A stretch of DNA of 64,000 nt from Streptomyces sp. NRRL WC-3618 (GTDB taxonomy: Bacteria; Actinomycetota; Actinomycetes; Streptomycetales; Streptomycetaceae): contig NZ_LGDW01000002.1 of the NCBI RefSeq assembly GCF_001280005.1, positions 39,266 to 103,265 of the forward strand. Reading direction: 5' to 3'. Shown here piece after piece: positions 24,330 to 33,451 of the stretch; position 1 is the stretch's first letter, and the number at the start of each line of letters is the position of its first letter. The translations under genes were made by a program, and so were the position numbers. Under the pieces are notes generated by a model, which saw nothing but the letters and a program-made list of their open reading frames with translations, had not been told where the DNA came from and searched no databases.

Positions 24330-26138
24330 ATGCGTCGCCCTGTCGCGCGGAGTCTGGCGGTCCTGGCGGTTTCGGCCACGATGGTCTCGGTGGGTGCGGC
24401 CGCGCCGCCCTCGGGTGCCACGTCAGCGGGTACGGCCACGGAGAAGGTCCCGGTCGCCGTCGGGTACGGCGGTGCCGTGGCGAGCGTGGACGCGGACGCC
24501 TCGGCCGCCGGTGTCGAGGTGCTGCGCAAGGGCGGCAACGCGGTGGACGCCGCCGTCGCCACGGCTGCCGCGCTCGGAGTGACGGAGCCCTACTCCAACG
24601 GCATCGGCGGAGGCGGCTACTTCGTCTACTACGACGCCAAGTCCCGTACGGTACGGACGATCGACGGCCGCGAGACGGCGCCCCTGACAGCCGACTCGGG
24701 CCTGTTCCTGGAGAACGGGCAGCCCATCGCCTTCGCCGACGCCGTCACCAGCGGACTGGGCGTCGGCACGCCGGGCACGCCCGCGACCTGGCAGGCGGCG
24801 CTGGACAGTTGGGGCAGCCAGCGGCTCGGTACGCTGCTGAAGCCGGCGGAGCGGCTCGCGCGCGACGGCTTCACGGTGGACGCCACGTTCAGGTCGCAGA
24901 CCGCGGCCAACGAGGCCCGGTTCAGGAACTTCCCGGACACGGCGAAGCTGTTCCTGCCCGGCGGTGCGCTGCCGGTGGTCGGCTCGAGCTTCAAGAATCC
25001 CGAACTGGCGCGTACGTACGCTGAACTGGGCCGCAAGGGCGTCGGTGCCCTGTACCGGGGGAAGCTGGCGAAGGAGATCGTCGACACGGTCAACAAGCCG
25101 CCGGTGGATCCTGGTTCGGGCTACAACGCGCGCCCCGGTGAGCTGTCGCTGAAGGACCTGTCGGCCTACCGGGTGAAGCGTCAGGCGCCCACGAAGACGT
25201 CGTACCGAGGCCTGGGCGTCTACTCGATGGCACCCTCCTCGTCCGGCGGCACGACGGTCGGTGAAGCCCTCAACATCCTTGAGAAGACGGACCTTTCGAA
25301 GGCGAGCGAGGTCCAGTTCCTGCACCGCTACATCGAGGCGAGCCGCATCGCCTTCGCGGACCGGGGGCGCTGGGTGGGCGACCCGGCCTTCGAGGACGTA
25401 CCCACCAAGGAACTGCTGTCGCAGTCGTACGCCGACTCGCGGGAGTGCCTGATCAAGGACGACGCGGTGCTGACGAGCCCGCTCGCGCCCGGGGACCCGC
25501 GCCACCCGGCGGCCTGCGCCGGCCCGGGCGTCGCGGCGCCGACGACGTACGAGGGCGAGAACACGACCCATCTGACGGTGGCCGACAAGTGGGGCAACAT
25601 CGTGTCCTACACGCTGACGATCGAACAGACCGGCGGCAGCGGCATCACGGTGCCGGGCCGTGGATTCCTCCTCAACAACGAGCTGACGGACTTCTCCTTC
25701 GCCCCGGCCAGCCCGGCCGTCCATGACCCGAACCTGCCGGGTCCGGGCAAGCGCCCGCGTTCGTCGATGTCCCCGACGATCGTCCTGGACGCACACCGCA
25801 AGCCGGTGGTGGCCCTTGGCTCGCCCGGTGGCGCGACCATCATCACGACCGTCCTGCAGACCCTGACGGGCTTCCTCGACCGGGGGCTCCCGCTGGTCGA
25901 CGCGATCGCCGCACCGCGCGCGAGTCAGCGCAACCAGACGACCACCGAGCTCGAACCGGGCCTCATGGACAGCGAGTTGAGGACAAAGCTGGAGGCCATC
26001 GGACACGGCTTCCGGCTCAACCCCGAGATCGGCGCGGCGACCGGCGTACAGCGTCTGCCGAACGGCAAGTGGCTGGCGGCGGCGGAGACGGTACGACGCG
26101 GCGGCGGGTCGGCGATGGTGGTGCGACCGGCGCCGTAA
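24330..26138 (+). CDS. ggt: Secreted gamma-glutamyltransferase
   Basis: 602 residues from the ATG at 24330 (GGAGG about 24319-24323). Signal peptide: RSLAVLAVSATMVSVGAAAP. The N-terminal subunit shows GGNAVDAAVATAAALGVTEP and NGIGGGGYFVYYDA. Self-cleavage should occur before the nucleophile Thr412 in ENTTHLTVADKWG. The small subunit carries GSGITVPGRGFLLNNELTDF and the PRSSMSPTIVL and GSPGGATI substrate loops. It hydrolyses or transfers gamma-glutamyl groups of glutathione and related peptides outside the cell. Length and motifs are normal. Convergent with map. Confidence 0.9.
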   Translation: MRRPVARSLAVLAVSATMVSVGAAAPPSGATSAGTATEKVPVAVGYGGAVASVDADASAAGVEVLRKGGNAVDAAVATAAALGVTEPYSNGIGGGGYFVYYDAKSRTVRTIDGRETAPLTADSGLFLENGQPIAFADAVTSGLGVGTPGTPATWQAALDSWGSQRLGTLLKPAERLARDGFTVDATFRSQTAANEARFRNFPDTAKLFLPGGALPVVGSSFKNPELARTYAELGRKGVGALYRGKLAKEIVDTVNKPPVDPGSGYNARPGELSLKDLSAYRVKRQAPTKTSYRGLGVYSMAPSSSGGTTVGEALNILEKTDLSKASEVQFLHRYIEASRIAFADRGRWVGDPAFEDVPTKELLSQSYADSRECLIKDDAVLTSPLAPGDPRHPAACAGPGVAAPTTYEGENTTHLTVADKWGNIVSYTLTIEQTGGSGITVPGRGFLLNNELTDFSFAPASPAVHDPNLPGPGKRPRSSMSPTIVLDAHRKPVVALGSPGGATIITTVLQTLTGFLDRGLPLVDAIAAPRASQRNQTTTELEPGLMDSELRTKLEAIGHGFRLNPEIGAATGVQRLPNGKWLAAAETVRRGGGSAMVVRPAP

Positions 26139-26186
26139 GGGGTGCGGGGCGGCCTGCCGACGGACGGCCGGCCGCCTGCCCCGCCC

Positions 26187-26972
26187 TCAGACCGCCCGCG
26201 CCTCCTGCCGCGCCGTGAGCACCCGGGGTCCCGACTCGGTGATCGCCACCGTGTGTTCCGCGTGGGCGGCGCGGGAGCCGTCGTTGGTGCGGAGGGTCCA
26301 GCCGTCCGGGGCCTCGTGATAGCCGTCCTTGCCGCTGCCGATCAGCATGGGCTCGATCGCCAGGACCAGGCCGTGCCGCAGCGCCATGCCCCGGCCCGGG
26401 CGGCCCTCGTTGGGGACCGGCGGGTCCTCGTGCATACGGCGGCCGATGCCGTGGCCGCCGAAGCCGTCCGGGACGCCGTAGCCCGCCGTACGGCACACCT
26501 CGCCGATCGCGTGCGCGATGTCGCCGATGCGGTTGCCGACCACCGCCGCGGCGATACCCGCCGCGAGAGCCCGCTCGGCGGTCTCCACCAGCCGTACGTC
26601 GGCGGGGCGCGGCTCGCCCACGATGAAGCTGATCGCCGAGTCGCCCGCCCAGCCGCCCAGTTCGGCGCCGAAGTCGGCGGAGACGAGGTCGCCGTCGCGC
26701 AGCCGGTAGTCGTCCGGGATGCCGTGCACGATCGCGTCGTTCACCGAGACGCAGAGCACCGCTGGGAACGGGGTGGGCGCGAAGGACGGATGGTAGCCGA
26801 GGAAGGGGGAGGTCGCCCCGGCGGCGCGCAGCACCTCGTGTGCCACCTCGTCCAGCTCCCGCAGGGAAACGCCCACGTCAGCGGCCTTACGTACGGCGGT
26901 GAGGCCTCGGCCCACGACCTGGCCCGTCTCGTACATGGCGTCGATCGCGGTGTCCGTCTTGAGTTCAACCAT
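26187..26972 (-). CDS. map: Methionine aminopeptidase, type I
   Basis: 261 residues from the ATG at 26972; upstream in-frame sequence belongs to the opposite gene. The five metal ligands are visible: Asp in LVSADFGAEL and in GWAGDSAISF, His in GGHGIGRRMHEDP, Glu in VLAIEPML and in AHAEHTVAIT. The product removes N-terminal methionine from nascent proteins. Streptomyces usually carries several map copies; this one, without an N-terminal zinc or SH3-binding extension, is paired head to head with a small XRE regulator across 24 bases. It starts with no Shine-Dalgarno and is probably leaderless. Confidence 0.88.
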   Translation of the reverse strand: MVELKTDTAIDAMYETGQVVGRGLTAVRKAADVGVSLRELDEVAHEVLRAAGATSPFLGYHPSFAPTPFPAVLCVSVNDAIVHGIPDDYRLRDGDLVSADFGAELGGWAGDSAISFIVGEPRPADVRLVETAERALAAGIAAAVVGNRIGDIAHAIGEVCRTAGYGVPDGFGGHGIGRRMHEDPPVPNEGRPGRGMALRHGLVLAIEPMLIGSGKDGYHEAPDGWTLRTNDGSRAAHAEHTVAITESGPRVLTARQEARAV

Positions 26973-26996
26973 GCCAATTACTATACCGGTATTAGA
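26973..26996. promoter_or_regulatory. Overlapping divergent leaderless promoters with a central palindrome
   Basis: Only 24 bases separate the two ATGs. They contain the perfect palindrome ATACCGGTAT (26983-26992). TATACC (26982-26987) could be the -10 for the plus-strand regulator. Read on the minus strand, TATAGT in the same bases could be the -10 for map. With no room for ribosome binding sites, both messages are probably leaderless. Confidence 0.55.
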
Positions 26997-27266
26997 ATGG
27001 CGGACATGGTACGCACTCCACTCACCCCCGAAGAGCGTGCACGCGGCGAACGGCTCGGCCGGTTGCTGCGTGTGGCGCGTGGTGGCCGCAGCATGGCGGA
27101 GATCGCCGCCCGCGCCGGTATCTCCGCCGAGACCCTCCGCAAGATCGAGACCGGCCGTGCGCCGACGCCGGCCTTCTTCACGGTCGCGGCGCTGGCGGGA
27201 GTCCTCGGGCTGTCCATGGACGAACTGATCGGGCAGTGCGCGCCGACCGCCCCGGTCGCGGCGTGA
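26997..27266 (+). CDS. XRE-family transcriptional regulator
   Basis: 89 residues from the ATG at 26997 (a second ATG lies at 27006). Almost the whole protein is one helix-turn-helix domain: ERARGERLGRLLRVARGG, SMAEIAARAGISAETLRKIE, TGRAPTPAFFTVAALAGVLG, and a short tail. There is no sensor domain. Its position back to back with map and the palindrome between them suggest it controls its own promoter and map. Confidence 0.8.
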   Translation: MADMVRTPLTPEERARGERLGRLLRVARGGRSMAEIAARAGISAETLRKIETGRAPTPAFFTVAALAGVLGLSMDELIGQCAPTAPVAA

Positions 27267-27418
27267 GTCGCGCGGCGCGGTTTCGGCCATTGTCGCCGTA
27301 GCTCACGTCACGTTCCGCTGGGTGCGCGGTACTCTGCGGCCGGTCCGAAAACCCCCCGTAGCCCATCCGTAACACGGCTGGTGTTTTCTACGGGCGGACA
27401 ACTCAGGTCGGGCGTGGG

Positions 27419-29338
27419 GTGAACATCATGGCGGTGGAACAACTCCCGGTGCAGGTGCGGGAGTTCGCGCGATATCTGCATGGCCTGTTGGCCCGCCTCG
27501 ATCAGGGCGCGGGCTGGTGCGGCGTGTTCTGGCAGCGCGACCCCGACGGTATGCGCTCCTGTCTGGAGGGGCATGAAGTCCCGCCGTGGGACGTCGTGGA
27601 GGCGCTGCTCCAGGATCTGGCGGCCGGGCAGGGAACCGGCGTCGTGACTCCGGAGGCCGAGCGGGCGCGTGCCCTGCACCAGGCCTCGCTGACCGTGTTC
27701 GACGCCCGGTCAGGCGCCCGCGACTCCCTCGGGGACCGGCTGGACGTGATGTACCGCGAACAGAAGTACGCCGCCGAACGGCTCGCCGAACTGCGGCGCT
27801 CGCTCGACTCCGCCGCCACCCACGAGGAGGCCGAGGCTCTCCGCCTCGACCTCGCCTGGGCCCACGACGACCATGAACGCGCCTCCGCCCGCTGCGTCGA
27901 ACTCCGGTACCGGCTGGACCAGTTGGCCCGCAGGGCGGTGAGCCGGGCGCCCGTTCCCCACCGCGACCGCGACGAGGAGGCGGACCTGTTCGCGGGCGGC
28001 GTCAGAAACACCGCCCCGGACGCCGCCGACCCCCTGGCCCTCCCGAGGCAACGCACCGCCACCGACCAACAGCACCCGGACGATCGGCAGCCCGCGGGGT
28101 ACGAGAACGAGCGAGGCGCCCACGAACAGCCCTCGAACAGCCCCGCCTACGGCAACGCCGACCACCAGGCCCCGGACAGCGAGACACCCGCCTGGCACGA
28201 CGACCCCCGCCACACGAACGACCACGACGCCACCCACCCGGCCGCCTTCGGAGACGACCGGCCCCTCGGTCGTCAGGGTTCCGGCGACGAAGCATCCGGC
28301 TGGCGTGAAGACGGCCGCCGCGTCGGCCACCGGGAGGACCGCGACGGCGCCCCCTACGGGGGAGACGACCGCAGCCCCGGCCGGCAGGCTCCCGGGGGCG
28401 AGGCGGCCGGCTGGGGCGACGGTGATCCTCGTACCGGCCGGGCGAACGACAGCGACGGTGGCCGCCCGGCCGACGCCTCCGGTGACCCCGAGGCTCCGGA
28501 CGAGCGGGCGGCGCCGCAGCTCCCCGCCGATTGGTACGCGGCGCCGGCCGTTGTCCCCGTCCCCGACCCCGCCCCCGACGACTCCCGCCCCGCCGCCAAG
28601 CAGCGCTCCAAGCGTCGTGTCCGGGGCAGTGCCCGGTTCGCCGGGGCGATGGACGACGCGGACACGGATGGCACGCCCGTCGCCGAACTCCCGCCCGCCG
28701 CGCCCGCGCCCGCGCCCGCCGCCCCGGGACGCCGCAGCCCGCGGGGGGCGCGGTTCGCCGGGGCCGCCGCCGCCAAGCGCGCGACGCCCGTGCGGGAGGC
28801 GCTGGACGACAACGCCCGGCACGACACCATCGACGCCGTCCGTAACCTCGTACGACTGCGGAGCGAGGGCCGCAGCGGTGAGGCGCACGCGCTGCTCGTC
28901 GAGGCGTCCCAGTGGCCCGCCGCGCGTTTTCCGCTGCTCGCCGCCGAGCTGCACCGTGCGGGGCTCGGCGCCGACTGGGCCACGTTGCTCTGGGAGGCCG
29001 CCTCCCTGCCCGCGGACCGGCTGGTCGCCGCCGCCGACGCGCTCGTCGCGGCGGGGCGTGTGGACGACGGTCAGCAGACACTGCGGCAGGGCATGGTGCG
29101 GCCGGCGCAGGAGGTGGGCGATGCGGTGCTCCGGCTCGCCGAGGACGGCAGACAGCGTGAGGTGCGGGCGCTGCTCGACGCGTACGTCCGGGTCAGCACC
29201 CCCGAGGAGGCGGCCCGCAGCGTCGCCGCCGACCCCCAGCGCCTCGTACCGCTGCTGCTGGAGGCGGCCAAGGGTGCCTCCGAGCGCCGGTACTGGGATG
29301 TGGTGCACGCCCTTCGGGTGGCGGGCCACAGTGCGTGA
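27419..29338 (+). CDS. Large Streptomyces protein with disordered middle
   Basis: 639 residues from the GTG at 27419; an ATG at 27428 (MAVEQLPVQVREFARYLHGL) is an equally good start. Residues 1-190 are helical, with a likely coiled coil (REQKYAAERLAELRRSLDSA, DHERASARCVELRYRLDQL). Residues 190-430 are low complexity, rich in D, P, G, R and H, and predicted disordered. Residues 455-639 are a helical repeat-like domain (DTIDAVRNLVRLRSEGRSGE, WATLLWEAASLPADRLVAAA). No enzyme motif, no membrane helix. It looks like a scaffold or regulator; function not recognised. Confidence 0.7.
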   Translation: MNIMAVEQLPVQVREFARYLHGLLARLDQGAGWCGVFWQRDPDGMRSCLEGHEVPPWDVVEALLQDLAAGQGTGVVTPEAERARALHQASLTVFDARSGARDSLGDRLDVMYREQKYAAERLAELRRSLDSAATHEEAEALRLDLAWAHDDHERASARCVELRYRLDQLARRAVSRAPVPHRDRDEEADLFAGGVRNTAPDAADPLALPRQRTATDQQHPDDRQPAGYENERGAHEQPSNSPAYGNADHQAPDSETPAWHDDPRHTNDHDATHPAAFGDDRPLGRQGSGDEASGWREDGRRVGHREDRDGAPYGGDDRSPGRQAPGGEAAGWGDGDPRTGRANDSDGGRPADASGDPEAPDERAAPQLPADWYAAPAVVPVPDPAPDDSRPAAKQRSKRRVRGSARFAGAMDDADTDGTPVAELPPAAPAPAPAAPGRRSPRGARFAGAAAAKRATPVREALDDNARHDTIDAVRNLVRLRSEGRSGEAHALLVEASQWPAARFPLLAAELHRAGLGADWATLLWEAASLPADRLVAAADALVAAGRVDDGQQTLRQGMVRPAQEVGDAVLRLAEDGRQREVRALLDAYVRVSTPEEAARSVAADPQRLVPLLLEAAKGASERRYWDVVHALRVAGHSA

Positions 29339-29509
29339 TCCGGCTGGACGCGACTCGCCCACAGGAGTGTGAAACGTGATCGACTCCGCGGGTTAACGGC
29401 GATGGTCTTGGCAAGGCTCCTCCGGAGGCTTACTTTCAAGCCCCTACGACCTTTGTGACCTTGTCTACGGGCGTAGAGGCTCTCTGACGTCCAGCCGAAG
29501 GAGCAGGTC

Positions 29510-30352
29510 ATGGCCAACGTCGTACGTGCCGCTCTGGTCCAGGCCACCTGGACCGGCGACACCGAGTCCATGGTCGCCAAACATGTGGAGCACGCCCGTG
29601 AGGCCGCCCGGCAGGGCGCCAAGGTCATCGGATTCCAGGAAGTCTTCAACGCTCCCTACTTCTGCCAGGTCCAGGAACCCGAGCACTACCGCTGGGCCGA
29701 GCCCGTGCCCGACGGGCCGACCGTCACCCGGATGCGGGAGCTGGCGCGCGAGACCGGCATGGTCATCGTCGCACCCGTGTTCGAGATCGAGCAGTCGGGG
29801 TTCTACTACAACACCGCGGCGGTGATCGACGCCGACGGCACCTACCTCGGCAAGTACCGCAAGCACCACATCCCGCAGGTCAAGGGCTTCTGGGAGAAGT
29901 ACTACTTCAAGCCCGGAAACCTCGGCTGGCCCGTCTTCGAGACGGCCGTGGGGAAGGTCGGCGTCTACATCTGCTACGACCGCCACTTCCCGGAGGGCTG
30001 GCGTCAGCTCGGTCTGAACGGCGCGCAGCTCGTCTACAACCCGTCCGCGACGCACCGGGGCCTCTCCTCCCATCTATGGCAGCTGGAGCAGCCCGCCGCC
30101 GCCGTCGCCAACGAGTACTTCGTCGCCGCCATCAACCGGATCGGCCAGGAGGAGTACGGGGACAACGACTTCTACGGAACCTCGTACTTCGTGAACCCGC
30201 GCGGCCAGTTCGTCGGCGAGGTCGCGAGCGACAAGGACGAGGAACTCGTCGTGCGGGATCTCGATTTCGATCTCATCGAGGACGTCCGGCAGCAGTGGGC
30301 CTTCTACCGGGACCGGCGGCCGGACGCGTACGAAGGGCTGGTGCAGCCGTGA
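29510..30352 (+). CDS. Carbon-nitrogen hydrolase, beta-ureidopropionase type (copy 1)
   Basis: 280 residues with the nitrilase-superfamily triad Glu44 (GFQEVFNAPYF), Lys118 (YRKHHIPQ) and Cys155 (YICYDRHFPEGW). The GFWEKYYFKPGNLG segment and the closing DRRPDAYEGLVQP fit the N-carbamoyl-beta-alanine amidohydrolase group, which releases beta-alanine, CO2 and ammonia at the last step of reductive pyrimidine degradation. A GAAGGAG site precedes the ATG. Its stop overlaps the GTG of the aminotransferase gene (GTGA), so the two are translationally coupled. A close paralogue lies at 33452. Confidence 0.85.
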   Translation: MANVVRAALVQATWTGDTESMVAKHVEHAREAARQGAKVIGFQEVFNAPYFCQVQEPEHYRWAEPVPDGPTVTRMRELARETGMVIVAPVFEIEQSGFYYNTAAVIDADGTYLGKYRKHHIPQVKGFWEKYYFKPGNLGWPVFETAVGKVGVYICYDRHFPEGWRQLGLNGAQLVYNPSATHRGLSSHLWQLEQPAAAVANEYFVAAINRIGQEEYGDNDFYGTSYFVNPRGQFVGEVASDKDEELVVRDLDFDLIEDVRQQWAFYRDRRPDAYEGLVQP

Positions 30353-31638
30353 GCGGTGATCTGCACGGGCGTCACAAGGCCGTCCTGCCGGACTGGCTGG
30401 CCCTCTACTACGCGGACCCGATCGAGATCACGCACGGCGAGGGCCGCCATGTCTGGGACGCCGACGGGAAGAGGTACCTCGACTTCTTCGGCGGCATCCT
30501 CACGACGATGACCGCGCACGCGCTGCCCGAGGTCACCAAGGCGGTGAGCGAACAGGCCGGGCGGATCATCCACTCGTCCACCCTGTACCTCAACCGTCCG
30601 ATGGTCGAACTCGCCGAGCGCGTCGCCCAGTTGTCCGGCATCCCGGACGCACGCGTCTTCTTCACCACGTCCGGCACGGAGGCCAACGACACGGCTCTCC
30701 TCCTCGCCACCTCCTACCGGCGCAGCAACCAGCTCCTGGCGATGCGCAACAGCTACCACGGACGTTCGTTCAGCGCGGTCGGCATCACGGGCAACAAGGG
30801 CTGGTCTCCCACCTCCCTGTCTCCCCTCCAGACCCTGTACGTCCACGGCGGCGTCCGCACCCGCGGTCCGTACGCCGAGCTGAGCGACGCCGACTTCATC
30901 GCCGCGTGCGTCGACGACCTGGAGGACCTGCTCGGGCACATCCGCCCGCCCGCCGCCCTGATCGCCGAACCCATCCAGGGCGTCGGCGGCTTCACCTCAC
31001 CGCCCGACGGGCTCTACGCGGCCTTCCGCCGGGTCCTCCAGGAACGCGGCATCCTGTGGATCGCCGACGAGGTGCAGACCGGCTGGGGCCGCACCGGCGA
31101 GCACTTCTGGGGCTGGCAGGCGCACGCGGAGAACGGTCCGCCGGACATCCTCACCTTCGCCAAGGGCATCGGCAACGGCATGTCCATCGGCGGGGTCGTG
31201 GCCCGCGCCGAGATCATGAACTGCCTCGACTCCAACTCCATCTCGACCTTCGGCGGCACCCAGATCACCATGGCTGCCGGCCTCGCCAACCTCACCTACC
31301 TCCTGGAACACGACCTCCAGGGCAACGCCCGGCGCGTCGGCGGCCTCCTCATCGAACGGCTGCGGGCCGTCGCCGCACAGCTTCCGGGCGTACGGGAGGT
31401 CCGTGGGCGCGGGTTGATGATCGGCGTCGAGCTGGTCAAGCCGGGCACCGACACCGCCGACCCGGAGACCGCCGCCGCCGTGCTCGAGGTGGCCCGGGAG
31501 GAGGGGCTGCTCGTCGGCAAGGGCGGCGGCCACAACACCAGCGCGCTGCGCATCACACCGCCCCTGTCGCTCACGGTCGCGGAGGCCGAGGAGGGCGCCG
31601 CGATCCTCGAACGGGCGCTGCGGCGCTGCGCCCAGTAA
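30349..31638 (+). CDS. Class III PLP-dependent aminotransferase (beta-alanine/aspartate type)
   Basis: 429 residues from the GTG at 30349. PLP motifs: TTSGTEAND (cofactor phosphate), SYHGRS, the cofactor aspartate in WIADEVQTGWGRTG (Asp240) and the Schiff-base Lys272 in TFAKGIGNGMSIGG. The family includes beta-alanine:pyruvate, alanine:glyoxylate and 4-aminobutyrate aminotransferases. Being coupled to an enzyme that would release beta-alanine or beta-aminoisobutyrate, it most likely converts that amine to malonate semialdehyde or its methyl form. The substrate is inferred from context. Confidence 0.87.
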   Translation: MSGDLHGRHKAVLPDWLALYYADPIEITHGEGRHVWDADGKRYLDFFGGILTTMTAHALPEVTKAVSEQAGRIIHSSTLYLNRPMVELAERVAQLSGIPDARVFFTTSGTEANDTALLLATSYRRSNQLLAMRNSYHGRSFSAVGITGNKGWSPTSLSPLQTLYVHGGVRTRGPYAELSDADFIAACVDDLEDLLGHIRPPAALIAEPIQGVGGFTSPPDGLYAAFRRVLQERGILWIADEVQTGWGRTGEHFWGWQAHAENGPPDILTFAKGIGNGMSIGGVVARAEIMNCLDSNSISTFGGTQITMAAGLANLTYLLEHDLQGNARRVGGLLIERLRAVAAQLPGVREVRGRGLMIGVELVKPGTDTADPETAAAVLEVAREEGLLVGKGGGHNTSALRITPPLSLTVAEAEEGAAILERALRRCAQ

Positions 31639-31693
31639 CACCACGGCAGGACAACGGCAGGACCACAGCAGGACCCCAGCAAGGAAGACGGCC

Positions 31694-33262
31694 ATGCTCA
31701 TGACCACCACCTTGGAACCCGCCCTGTCGGTTCGCCAGGTCCTCGGCCTGGAACGGGTGCTCGCCGGGGAGCCCGAGGTGGTCGCCGGCGCCGGCCAGCT
31801 CGACCGGGCAGTGCGCTGGGTGCATGTCGCCGAGGCCGCCGACGTCGGCGTGATGCTCAGCGGCGGCGAGATGGTGCTGACGACCGGCGTGCTGCTCGCC
31901 GGGGACGAGGAGGCCCAGGCCGAGTACATCCGCTCGCTGCACCGGGCGGAGGCTGCGGCTGTGGTCCTCGGGCTCGGGCGGGCCTTCCCGTCTCCGCCGG
32001 ACGTGATGCGGCGCGCGGCCGAGCGGTGCGGGCTGCCGATGGTGGTGCTCCACCGGCCGTTCCCCTTCGCGGAGTTGACGGAAGAGGTCCAGTCCCGGCT
32101 CGTACGGCGGAAGTTCGCCGCCGTGAGCCTGTCCGAGGCGGTGCGGACCGCTCTCACGGGGCTCATCACCTCCGGGGCTCCGCTGCAACTCCTCCTCGAC
32201 GAGGTCGCCTCGCACAGCGCCTGTCCCGTCGTCGTCACCAACCTCGCCCATCGGGTCCTCGCCACGTCGGGGGAGCGGTCGGCCGTCGACGACGTGCTGC
32301 GGGACTGGGAGCGCATCTCGCGGCAGGCCGGCGGGAGCGAGGGCGACGGGTGGATCCGGGCCGAGCTCGGCGGACGCGGGGAACGCTGGGGGCGGATCGT
32401 GCTGTGCGGATACCGCGGTGACACGGCCACGGGACGGCTCCTCGCCGACCGGGGCGCCGAGGCGCTCGTCCTCCACCGCATGCTCGGGGGCTCCGTGCAC
32501 ACCTGGGAGGAGCAGTCCGCGCAGAGCCTGCTGACGGACCTGGTGAGCGGAGTCGTACCGGCGCGCCAACTGCTGCCGCGGGCACGGGCCGCCGGACTGC
32601 CCGTCAACCGGCGGACGTTCGTGCCGCTCGCCGTACGGGACGGTGACCCCGCCGAACTCGACCGCGTACTGCGGCTGTTGGGGCTGCCGGGACTGGTCGC
32701 CCAGCTCGCCGACGACGCCACCGCCGTGCTGCTGAGCCTCGCCCGGGACCAGGACGCCGAGGCGCTGGCCGCGCACTTCGCGCTCCGGCTGCGCACCGAG
32801 ACCGGCGAGGGCAGGACTGTCGTGGCCGCCGCCGAGGCACTCGGCAACTGGGACGACGTACCCACCGGACTGCGCGAGGCGCTGCACGTCGCCGCGGCCG
32901 TCGCGGACACCCCGGCGGGGCAGGAGCTGCCGGTGCTGGTGCACCTGAGGGACGTACGGCTGCGTGGGCTGGTCCGGCTGCTGCGGGACGACCCGCACGT
33001 ACAGGCTTTCGCGGAGCGGGAGTTGGACGGGCTGCTGTGCGGGGCGGAGGGCGAGGCCGAGCTGCTGCCCGTACTGCGGACCTATCTCGCCACCGGGCGC
33101 AACAAGTCACGTACCGCGCAACTGCATCATGTCTCGCGGCCCGCGCTCTACCGACGGCTGGAGGCGATACAGACGCGGCTCGGGCTCGATCTCGACGACT
33201 TCGAGCAGGCCGCCTCCGTGCATATCGCCCTCCTCGCGCACGACGCTCAGCAGGGCCGATGA
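31694..33262 (+). CDS. PucR-family transcriptional regulator
   Basis: 522 residues. The N-terminal PucR domain (about 10-150) starts SVRQVLGLERVLAGEPEVVA and has MLSGGEMVLTTGVLL. The middle (about 160-400) is a CdaR GGDEF-like region. The C-terminal helix-turn-helix reads LRTYLATGRNKSRTAQLHHV then SRPALYRRLEAIQTRLG. PucR regulators activate purine and pyrimidine catabolic genes in response to metabolites. Located inside the pyrimidine locus, it is the obvious local regulator. The 55-base leader holds imperfect repeats of GGCAGGAC/CAGCAGGAC (31646-31685). Confidence 0.85.
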   Translation: MLMTTTLEPALSVRQVLGLERVLAGEPEVVAGAGQLDRAVRWVHVAEAADVGVMLSGGEMVLTTGVLLAGDEEAQAEYIRSLHRAEAAAVVLGLGRAFPSPPDVMRRAAERCGLPMVVLHRPFPFAELTEEVQSRLVRRKFAAVSLSEAVRTALTGLITSGAPLQLLLDEVASHSACPVVVTNLAHRVLATSGERSAVDDVLRDWERISRQAGGSEGDGWIRAELGGRGERWGRIVLCGYRGDTATGRLLADRGAEALVLHRMLGGSVHTWEEQSAQSLLTDLVSGVVPARQLLPRARAAGLPVNRRTFVPLAVRDGDPAELDRVLRLLGLPGLVAQLADDATAVLLSLARDQDAEALAAHFALRLRTETGEGRTVVAAAEALGNWDDVPTGLREALHVAAAVADTPAGQELPVLVHLRDVRLRGLVRLLRDDPHVQAFAERELDGLLCGAEGEAELLPVLRTYLATGRNKSRTAQLHHVSRPALYRRLEAIQTRLGLDLDDFEQAASVHIALLAHDAQQGR

Positions 33263-33346
33263 CCGCACGCACCACCGCACCGTCTTACCGCTCCGAAACA
33301 TCAAAGGACCTGGGAAAACAGTGGTGAAACATGGGCCGACTTCAGG

Positions 33347-33389
33347 GTGACACCGTGGAACGCCGAACGCCGGCAGGCGTGACACCGTG
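33347..33389 (+). promoter_or_regulatory. Direct repeat upstream of the second amidohydrolase gene
   Basis: The 11-mer GTGACACCGTG occurs at 33347-33357 and again at 33379-33389, exactly 32 bases apart (about three helical turns), between pucR and the next gene. Spacing on one face of DNA suits a dimeric or multimeric activator. Confidence 0.5.
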
Positions 33390-33451
33390 CAACTCAAACC
33401 CGCTCTCCGGGCTTCCTAGGCTCGCCGTACACCGAGTGACCGGAGGTCCCG

